This document shows, piece by piece, positions 8,664 through 15,081 of a stretch of DNA of 15,081 bases. Made by a program: the position numbers and the translations under genes. Below the pieces are notes generated by a model. It saw only the letters and a program-made list of their open reading frames with translations. It made no database searches and had not been told where the DNA came from. The stretch is taken from contig JAEZCA010000030.1 of assembly GCA_023412665.1 (NCBI GenBank), positions 1 through 15,081 of the forward strand, written 5' to 3'. This DNA comes from Bacillota bacterium. GTDB lineage: Bacteria; Bacillota; Clostridia; Acetivibrionales; DTU013. The first letter of the stretch is position 1. Each line of letters starts with the position of its first letter.

Positions 8664-8671
8664 AAAGGAGG
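8664..8671 (+). promoter_or_regulatory. Strong ribosome binding site coupling the two giant genes
   Basis: AAAGGAGG lies 1 nt after the stop codon of the first giant gene (8660-8662) and 6 nt before the ATG at 8678. It fixes the start of the second gene at the first of two tandem ATG codons, although the second ATG (8681) would also be usable. The near-consensus site in a 15-bp gap indicates a single transcript with independent, efficient initiation of the second protein. Confidence 0.85.
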
Positions 8672-8677
8672 CCTACA

Positions 8678-11600
8678 ATGATGAAACGTATTATTGCATT
8701 TACAGTATCAATCATGATCATCCTGACCCTTTTGCCGGCTCCTTCCTTTGCACGGGAAACCGGAACGGTCACTGTTGAAAATGAGTATATACGAGTAACG
8801 GTAAGCCGGGAAAACGGCGGTTATACCATATCCACCAAAAAGGGAGATATACTGAAAAAGACTGATGATAATAAGGCGCTTACACATAGGGGTGAGAACT
8901 TCGACACATCCTTCACATCCTTCCAGATCGACGCAGACACCAGCAAGGAATATGTATTCGGCAACGATTACGGCTTTCTTGGCATGGCTTCCACACCTGT
9001 GATGACAACGACCGACAGTGCCGGAGTTACCAGCACATGGAGCGTAAATGATCTGGAAATAACTCAGCGTATCGAGCTTGTAAACAGCGATAGCTCCGAA
9101 CAGCTTGGTACAGCAATAATCAGCTATACAGTGAAGAATAAAGCGTCAAAGAGCAGGGCACTGAAAAGCCGGGTACTTATAGATACCCAATTAGGTGAAA
9201 AGGATTATGGGTATTACGAAGTGACCAGGGGGTATCTGGGAGGCGGATATGACTTTATAAGCAAAGAAACCGCCCTGTCGGGTGCACAGGTGCCTGCAGA
9301 TTACTTTGTCAAGGATAGCGCATTTCAGCCTGAGGTTGCAGCCTTTGGAGTCAACAGTGTTATAGCGGATAAAAAGCCTTATCAGATGATTTTTGCTCAC
9401 TGGGCCAACATCGCAGCCACAAAATTTGATTACGCTCCGGATGAGAGGCTCACTTTTACAAATGAACTCAATGTCCACCGCACAGCAGACAGTGCAGCAG
9501 CACTGTATTATGATCTTGGCAGCATTCCGGCGGGAGGGGAGAGGAGCATTTCAACCTATTACGGAGTTACCGCAAATCTGAAAAACAAGGATAATCAGGT
9601 GCTGATCAACACCACGGCGCCGTCCAAACTGGCTTTCAATGATACCCGTACTGCTTATATTGGTTCAAGCGGGCAGGCAGACAATCTTATCCGCATCAAT
9701 TCTACTATTACGAATCCGGCATCTCAAAACAAAACCTATAAGAAGTTAGCAGTAGTTGTCTATGCTATAGGATTTACCACCCAGAGGCAGACTGACAGAG
9801 GCAGTTGGATAGTTTATGACAACAACGACCCTCTTTTCACCGATGTCGTTAATTTCGGACCGGGAAGAAATTTGACCACGTTCTTCGATTTCAAATTCGA
9901 GCCCAGGGATAACCACGAACTGGGAAGCTACGTGACCAGAGTATACGACTTGGATCCTAAGGTGAACGAGCTTGGTGTATACGCAGATGAATACTGTTTA
10001 GGAGAGACAGTTAATTATATATTTATTCCTGCCAGGAATCCGGAGTTGCCATCCATTACTCTCCACTCAATGGAGCCTCAGATACTCTTTAACGATGACA
10101 GACGGTTCATCACAGTGTACGGGCAGGGCATGAGCTTCTTTAAGGCCGGTTTGAGTTCAATAGAACTTCGGGGAGAGGAGCGGACCTATCCGGTTCCCAT
10201 CAGCAACATGAATATTGCTCAGGATGCAAAGAGCATATCGATATTGCTCGACAGCTATATGGAACCCGGCCGCTATCAACTGCATTTTCTCTGGGACGGC
10301 AGCCAACCCGCCGATATACCGGCAGACTTCTCGTCTCCGGCCCTTACGGTCCATATGACATCGGACGAAAGCTATAGGAACGATAAGTATGGTGTCCTGA
10401 CCGTTCAAAGAAACGGCGATACGAAGTATAAGATCGTAGCATATGAAGATGAAACTGCCTTTGAGCTGGGGAATAATGCCTCGGGGGATGGGTATTTGCT
10501 AAAGGATCTGATTTTCGTCCTGAGAGGTGAACTGGTCAAGGATAAGGAAAAGAAGGAATATCGCCTGGCGGGCAATGACGGGGATGTAAATATCAACCAT
10601 ATTCTGAACTACCACGGAAGCGATTTGATTGTAACACAGAGCGAAAGCGGCGGCGTTGAGATCCTCATGGATGGAAAAATCACCACAATCGGAGCCAATA
10701 CAACGGTATGGGACGGCCCCGCGTCATTTACCCTACAATCAGGAGTCAAATATGTTATCCCGGTATATGACAGCAGGGGGGAGATAGTATCCGGCGGCAC
10801 CCTCAAGGAAAAAGAAGACTATGTGGAAGAATATATCGAGCTGAGGTGGAACAGTATCTATGAGAAGCTACAGACCATTGGGGGCTTCCTTATTGACCTG
10901 AGGTACGGTGTACTGGGTAAAATACAGGATGAAGACGACGAAAGCAAAACTTACGATATAATCTCCTTTGGCGGAGGCCTTGACGTGTCTTTCATGACTC
11001 CTGGAGGGGGGAAGAAGGCCAGGGAGGAAAAGAGCAAGGAGAGCAAGGACTCTTCCTGGGATATATCCGACACAGAGGATAAGAGCGGATTGAACCCTGA
11101 GGATGGGAGCAAACCTCAGGAAGAGGAGAAAAAGCCTACAAAGGAGCCTGCAAAGAAATCTTCAAAGGAAGACGATGATGACGATGATGATGAAGACGAG
11201 GATGAAAATAAAGTAGAGTTTGGGGCTCATGTATATGATATCCTGTATGGACAGAGTGGTAAAAAGACAGGACATATCGGCATCAATATGGATACTAGTA
11301 TTACACTTCCTCAAATCGTCAGCTTCCTGCCTAAAAAACTATCCGGAGAATTGTCGGTAAATACTATAGGCGGCTATAAGGTCGGTGTTGAAGGGGAGGC
11401 TGAGACTGCAAAATTCGAAATGGCCTTTGCATTGGTTGTGAAATCCAATCCTTCCGGAGCGCCAATACCGGATAAAATGTTCTTCACCATAGGGGGATTT
11501 AAACCGGGAGTCAATATCGACGGTTTGGGCATCTTTTGGGTGACCGGAGGAGGCGGGGGTTTTGATAATCTCTATGACACCATTTACGGCACCGACGGAG

Positions 11601-14600
11601 TGCCTCCCATAACATTGCTGCTGAATGTGCAGTTCGATATATTCAAGATAATGACCGGAACTTCGGATATCGAGCTTTCGCTGCGATCTTTGGGCATAAA
11701 GCTTAGCGATGTGAAGCTCAAAGCCATAAAGAATGCCAAATTTTTAGAGAGCGGTGAAGTCAGCTATACATGGTATCCCAATTATGACTTATCCACCAGG
11801 GCAAAAGTCAACTTCTCCCAAGTGTTCAAGGGAAACTTCTCCATGAATGCCAATGAGGAGCTCTTTGAGATGATGATGCAGGTGGCAGTGCTCCTCCCTA
11901 AGGACATTCCTGTAGCGGGCGGAATGGAGGTCGCAGGCGCTGAGCTTGGCGGAGGCACCGAAAAAATGTGGGGCAGCATCGAGATTCTGAACGCTGTGGA
12001 GGTGGGTTTTACCTATTGGTGGGACAGCGGAAATGTGAAGTTTACCTCAGCTGATATCGTCTCTTCAAAGTCCCTCAGAATGTTTAGGAGTATGACTGAG
12101 CCAAAGCAGGTGGGGAGCGACCCTGATACAGGAAAGGGACAATATGTGGCTTTTGGCACCAATTTGTCTTATATAGCAGGCAACGTGGCTGACAGCGGTC
12201 TGACGGAGGATAGGTTTGAACAGCTGAAGGCCGGTTCATCTGAGCCGGCTCCCGGAAAATCTGATCCGTCTGCAGGAGCATCCGGCAAAACCTTGCTGAA
12301 ATCCGGTTCGGTATTGCGGACTTCCGGCCCTACAGCAACAAGTATTATTTCCAATACTGAGCAGACCAGCCACATAGTTACCTTCGGCACCCCGGAAGGC
12401 GATTATATACTGACGGTCAGCAGATCTGACGGCAAAGCCTTTGAAAGTGATTTCGCAGACCATATCAAGGTTTGGAATAACGGAGAAGAATTTCCGCTTA
12501 TCTTTTACAAATCCACTGGCATTGTAGCCGGGCTGGATCCGGGAGAAGAATTGTCAGATGAGGATAAGAGTAGGATCAAAATTGCTGCGGAAACTGCCAA
12601 TGCGAATATTACAGGCAATATAGCTTATATCACAATACCAAAAAGCAAGCAGGCCAACCCTACATTCTTGATTCAGTTTGATGACGGAAGGGCTTATGAT
12701 GTAGGGGCCGTATATGCGGCACCCATAGGCAGGCTCAAAGATCTTTCTTCGACAGTGACGGGCGGTAAACTGAACGTTAGCTGGACGGCGGAAAATGTCA
12801 GTGATAAGGCGGTTGTGTCCGTATCTGTTACAGATGAGGTAGGAGACGCAGGGATACTGCTTGCAAAAGACATCCCGGCCAAGTCAGCAGCTGTAGAGAT
12901 ACATATTCCTGATACTGTTGCTTCAGGCACATACAATGTGACTGTAGTACTTCAGGATGAAGATAAGTGTTACAACAGCTACAGTGCAGGAAGTGTAGAT
13001 ATAACCGACGTCAAAGCTCCCACAGCACCCACTGGGGCTTCACTGTCCAATGCCGGCAACAATAAGCTTTTGATAACGGTGGCGGATGATTTTGATAAGA
13101 CTTTGCTCGAAGGCTATTATATGGATGTGTATGAGGATGGAAAGCTTATTGAAGCCGGAGTGTTTTTCGGGAAGGAACAGGTTAAGAACAGTCAGGCTTT
13201 GATCGGCGGCCGGTATAATATTCCCATAATGGAAGGATATACAGTCGATGAGTCGGGTGAAACCAAGTACCGTCAGAAAACTGACGTTAACGGTGAAGGA
13301 ATGTTCAGGGAAGCAGGGTATGAGCCGGGCAGGAGCTATAGTGTGAAGGTGAGAGCAGGAAGCTCGGAATCATCTGCTAGAGGGGATATATACCATTACA
13401 GCGGATATGTGAAGTCGAATGATATAGTACTGGAGGCATCGACTCCTCCTGTGATTAGCATAACAGCCCCTGACGCGGTCATCGTCGGAAGGGATGGAGT
13501 GGACTTTGCTCTGACAAAAAACACGAATATATTCTCTCTGATAGCTGATGAGCCTGTTAAGGGCACTCTTACAGTAAATGGAGCAGACGGTGAAACATAC
13601 AGCTTTGACAGCGGATGGAAGACTGAATGGACCAAGGTGCTGACTTTATCGGACGGAATATACCATCTTGAGTTCGATGCAGTGGACCAGGCAGGCAACA
13701 GGAGCATCCGACAGACTGTGGTAAGCATTGATACCACAGCTCCTGTGATCATGCTGGAAAGTCCGGTAAACGGCGGGACATTTACTGATAACAAAGTACC
13801 GGTAAAAGGAGCAGCCGATCCGAATGCAAGGTACACGTTCAAAGTGGATGGAGTGACGATAGGCGAAGCGGACAGGGATATGTCGGAGTATTTTTCAAAC
13901 GGCATACTGGAGTACACACTTTCAATAGGAAATATTGCAACACAAATGATGCCGGCCAGACGCATATTTGAAATCATAGCAAAGGATGAGTTCGGAAATA
14001 CCCACAGCAGGAGGATGGAATTGGTCAACAGCCGGATATCGGATATCGTCAGAGTGGAGCTCTTTGCAGACGGTAAACCGATCTCCTCCGATGGGGTATC
14101 GCTGAGCAAAAATAAAACGAGTGCGGCGCTGCAGCTTATGGGCTTCACGGAACCGGCTCCGTCAGAGGGCGGACAGATCATTGATTTATCTGAGGCAGCT
14201 AATGTTTCATTTACAATTGCTGCAGGCAGCAGTATAGCCTTGAGTGAGCGCACCGTTTCGGCGAGCGGAGAGGGGAGCGGTATGGTTCTGGCCTCCCTCG
14301 ACCTTGGAGGAGGCAGTTCATTGACGGACGGAGTTGTGGTGAAAATGACTGCTGATGCTGATAAGCCTGCCGATCCTGATAAGCCTGGCAGCTCCGGTAA
14401 AGAAGATCAGGAGCCGGGAGCAGATAAAAACGAAAAAATGCCTTTCACAGACATCAAGGAGACTGATTGGTTCTACGATGATGTAGCCTTTGTATTTTCC
14501 AATGACTTGTTTAATGGGGTCTCGCAGAATGAGTTTGCTCCACGGATGACAATGAGCCGCGCTATGCTGGTCACCGTATTGTACCGTATGCATACATTAT

Positions 14601-15022
14601 TTGGAGCTGAGGGATCCGTGGAAGCGGACTATGACAATCCATTCGATGATGTACCCGAGGGCAAGTACTACACGGAGGCGGTAAAATGGGCAGCCGCAAA
14701 CGGGATTGTCATGGGTAACGGCGACGGTGCATTTGATCCTAACGGTGAGATCACAAGGGAACAACTGGCAGTGATCCTGTATCGGTACATGCAGTATGCA
14801 AAGATCGATTACGAAGTAACGGATGAATACATTTCATTTGAAGATGGATCATCTATTTCGAATTTTGCAAAGGATGCTGTGCAGGTGATGAATAAATCAG
14901 GCATCATCAGAGGCATTGGAAACGGGAAAATAGCTCCCAAGAACAGTGCGACAAGGGCGGAAGTCGCGGCGATGCTTCACCGCTTTATTGAGATGTTAAT
15001 GCCCCGCCAAAGTGCTCCATAA
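8678..15022 (+). CDS. Giant SLH-anchored cell-surface protein with FN3/Ig-like modules
   Basis: This 2114-residue protein has a Sec signal peptide (residues 1-25, cleavage after PSFA). In order: a beta-sandwich-like N-terminal module of about 285 residues, opening with ENEYIRVTVSRENGGYTIST; a further beta region to about 453; an IPT/TIG-like segment at about 457-566; a Lys/Glu-rich then poly-Asp/Glu linker at 776-847; a glycine-rich beta module at about 848-1138; a Ser/Pro/Gly/Ala linker near 1186-1205; FN3-like segments at about 1348-1446 and 1447-1588; two Ig-like modules at about 1589-1784, the first with D-Q-A-G-N and the second with D-E-F-G-N; a Pro/Asp linker (DKPADPDKPG); and three SLH repeats at 1922-2105. 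SLH domains bind pyruvylated secondary wall polymers, so the protein should sit on the cell surface. No catalytic motif was recognised. It is probably a scaffold, adhesin or S-layer-associated protein, working with the protein encoded just upstream. Confidence 0.95.
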   Translation: MMKRIIAFTVSIMIILTLLPAPSFARETGTVTVENEYIRVTVSRENGGYTISTKKGDILKKTDDNKALTHRGENFDTSFTSFQIDADTSKEYVFGNDYGFLGMASTPVMTTTDSAGVTSTWSVNDLEITQRIELVNSDSSEQLGTAIISYTVKNKASKSRALKSRVLIDTQLGEKDYGYYEVTRGYLGGGYDFISKETALSGAQVPADYFVKDSAFQPEVAAFGVNSVIADKKPYQMIFAHWANIAATKFDYAPDERLTFTNELNVHRTADSAAALYYDLGSIPAGGERSISTYYGVTANLKNKDNQVLINTTAPSKLAFNDTRTAYIGSSGQADNLIRINSTITNPASQNKTYKKLAVVVYAIGFTTQRQTDRGSWIVYDNNDPLFTDVVNFGPGRNLTTFFDFKFEPRDNHELGSYVTRVYDLDPKVNELGVYADEYCLGETVNYIFIPARNPELPSITLHSMEPQILFNDDRRFITVYGQGMSFFKAGLSSIELRGEERTYPVPISNMNIAQDAKSISILLDSYMEPGRYQLHFLWDGSQPADIPADFSSPALTVHMTSDESYRNDKYGVLTVQRNGDTKYKIVAYEDETAFELGNNASGDGYLLKDLIFVLRGELVKDKEKKEYRLAGNDGDVNINHILNYHGSDLIVTQSESGGVEILMDGKITTIGANTTVWDGPASFTLQSGVKYVIPVYDSRGEIVSGGTLKEKEDYVEEYIELRWNSIYEKLQTIGGFLIDLRYGVLGKIQDEDDESKTYDIISFGGGLDVSFMTPGGGKKAREEKSKESKDSSWDISDTEDKSGLNPEDGSKPQEEEKKPTKEPAKKSSKEDDDDDDDEDEDENKVEFGAHVYDILYGQSGKKTGHIGINMDTSITLPQIVSFLPKKLSGELSVNTIGGYKVGVEGEAETAKFEMAFALVVKSNPSGAPIPDKMFFTIGGFKPGVNIDGLGIFWVTGGGGGFDNLYDTIYGTDGVPPITLLLNVQFDIFKIMTGTSDIELSLRSLGIKLSDVKLKAIKNAKFLESGEVSYTWYPNYDLSTRAKVNFSQVFKGNFSMNANEELFEMMMQVAVLLPKDIPVAGGMEVAGAELGGGTEKMWGSIEILNAVEVGFTYWWDSGNVKFTSADIVSSKSLRMFRSMTEPKQVGSDPDTGKGQYVAFGTNLSYIAGNVADSGLTEDRFEQLKAGSSEPAPGKSDPSAGASGKTLLKSGSVLRTSGPTATSIISNTEQTSHIVTFGTPEGDYILTVSRSDGKAFESDFADHIKVWNNGEEFPLIFYKSTGIVAGLDPGEELSDEDKSRIKIAAETANANITGNIAYITIPKSKQANPTFLIQFDDGRAYDVGAVYAAPIGRLKDLSSTVTGGKLNVSWTAENVSDKAVVSVSVTDEVGDAGILLAKDIPAKSAAVEIHIPDTVASGTYNVTVVLQDEDKCYNSYSAGSVDITDVKAPTAPTGASLSNAGNNKLLITVADDFDKTLLEGYYMDVYEDGKLIEAGVFFGKEQVKNSQALIGGRYNIPIMEGYTVDESGETKYRQKTDVNGEGMFREAGYEPGRSYSVKVRAGSSESSARGDIYHYSGYVKSNDIVLEASTPPVISITAPDAVIVGRDGVDFALTKNTNIFSLIADEPVKGTLTVNGADGETYSFDSGWKTEWTKVLTLSDGIYHLEFDAVDQAGNRSIRQTVVSIDTTAPVIMLESPVNGGTFTDNKVPVKGAADPNARYTFKVDGVTIGEADRDMSEYFSNGILEYTLSIGNIATQMMPARRIFEIIAKDEFGNTHSRRMELVNSRISDIVRVELFADGKPISSDGVSLSKNKTSAALQLMGFTEPAPSEGGQIIDLSEAANVSFTIAAGSSIALSERTVSASGEGSGMVLASLDLGGGSSLTDGVVVKMTADADKPADPDKPGSSGKEDQEPGADKNEKMPFTDIKETDWFYDDVAFVFSNDLFNGVSQNEFAPRMTMSRAMLVTVLYRMHTLFGAEGSVEADYDNPFDDVPEGKYYTEAVKWAAANGIVMGNGDGAFDPNGEITREQLAVILYRYMQYAKIDYEVTDEYISFEDGSSISNFAKDAVQVMNKSGIIRGIGNGKIAPKNSATRAEVAAMLHRFIEMLMPRQSAP
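8753..9601 (+). other. N-terminal beta-sandwich-like module of the SLH protein
   Basis: Residues 26-308 start immediately after the signal peptide with V-E-N-E-Y-I-R-V-T-V and continue with alternating beta strands, including IELVNSD, TAIISYTVKN and a conserved-looking SRVLIDTQLGEKDYGYY. From memory, similar openings occur at the N-terminus of other large SLH-domain proteins in Bacillota, and the pattern resembles carbohydrate-binding or mutarotase-like beta sandwiches. I could not confirm this by search and name no family. Confidence 0.4.
11003..11218 (+). other. Charged linker ending in a poly-Asp/Glu tract
   Basis: Residues 776-847 of the SLH protein start as a Lys/Glu/Ser-rich stretch (KKAREEKSKESK) and become strongly acidic at about 831-846, with seven Asp in a row followed by EDEDEN. 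It is coded by GAT/GAC/GAA/GAG triplets at 11168-11209. Such a segment is almost certainly disordered. It separates the N-terminal modules from the glycine-rich module and may bind divalent cations such as Ca2+. Confidence 0.8.
11219..12091 (+). other. Glycine-rich beta-strand module of unknown family
   Basis: Residues about 848-1138 of the SLH protein are unlike the Ig/FN3 modules around them. They hold repeated amphipathic or hydrophobic strands (GHIGINMDTSITL, KMFFTIGGFKPGVNIDGLG, PPITLLLNVQFDIF, AVEVGFTYWW) and a G-G-G-G-G turn preceding FDNLYDTIYG. Alternating strand patterns suggest an extended sheet or barrel-like fold. I do not recognise the family and assign no function. Confidence 0.5.
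14438..14992 (+). other. Three SLH repeats, cell-wall polymer binding domain
   Basis: Residues 1921-2105 hold three S-layer homology repeats. Each opens with an F-x-D or F-E-D element: FTDIKETDWFYDDV at 1923, FDDVPEGKYYTEAV at 1989 and FEDGSSISNFAKDAV at 2054. The TRAE position reads SRAM in repeat 1, TREQ in repeat 2 and TRAE in repeat 3. By family knowledge, three repeats form the unit that binds pyruvylated secondary cell-wall polysaccharide. Only nine residues follow, so the domain is terminal and complete. Confidence 0.95.
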
Positions 15023-15081
15023 TGTGCAAAAAGGGTTGAGTGGTCTTTTATGGTAGCAGCCGTCCATGCGGTTGTTAAAAA

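Noticed and set aside
13396..14253. 285-codon open frame on the minus strand inside the SLH protein gene
   Set aside because: It is antisense to a continuous, domain-supported coding region. Its Ser/Leu/Pro-rich translation is typical of a shadow frame.
14358..14387. Short direct repeat CTGATAAGCCTG, two copies 18 bp apart
   Set aside because: It codes for the DKPADPDKP linker before the SLH domain and needs no explanation beyond a low-complexity spacer.
15055..15076. Hairpin at the end of the window as terminator of the operon
   Set aside because: The 8-bp stem (15055-15062 with 15069-15076) has two G-U pairs and is followed by A residues, not a T-run. The window ends before anything decisive, so the operon terminator is not shown.

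Overview
The window looks like chromosomal DNA of a low-to-moderate GC Gram-positive bacterium, most likely an anaerobic member of the Clostridia. The evidence is the strong AAAGGAG-type ribosome binding sites, TATAAT promoter boxes, Sec signal peptides and a C-terminal triple SLH domain, which is typical of Bacillota surface proteins. The species cannot be told from the sequence.

Layout: a rho-independent terminator at 31-77 probably ends a gene that lies left of the window. A TetR/AcrR-type regulator follows on the minus strand (186-809). A 224-bp intergenic region (810-1033) holds a perfect 16-bp palindrome flanked by divergent promoter candidates. Two giant plus-strand genes fill the rest. 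The first (1034-8662, 2542 aa) encodes a secreted multidomain Ig-like protein with no visible wall anchor. After only 15 bp, the second (8678-15022, 2114 aa) encodes a secreted all-beta protein with FN3/Ig-like modules and three C-terminal SLH repeats. The last 59 bp hold no gene.

Inferred working model: the TetR-like repressor binds the palindrome at 864-879 and controls both itself and the two-gene surface operon. The SLH protein would anchor non-covalently to secondary cell-wall polymer. The anchorless Ig-like partner may assemble on it, or be released. No enzyme active site was recognised in either giant protein, so a structural, adhesive or cell-surface scaffold role is the most defensible reading. 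The most unusual parts are a glycine-rich, beta-strand-rich module that follows a poly-Asp/Glu linker in the SLH protein, and large unassigned stretches of the first protein. No RNA gene, CRISPR array, insertion sequence or phage feature was found.
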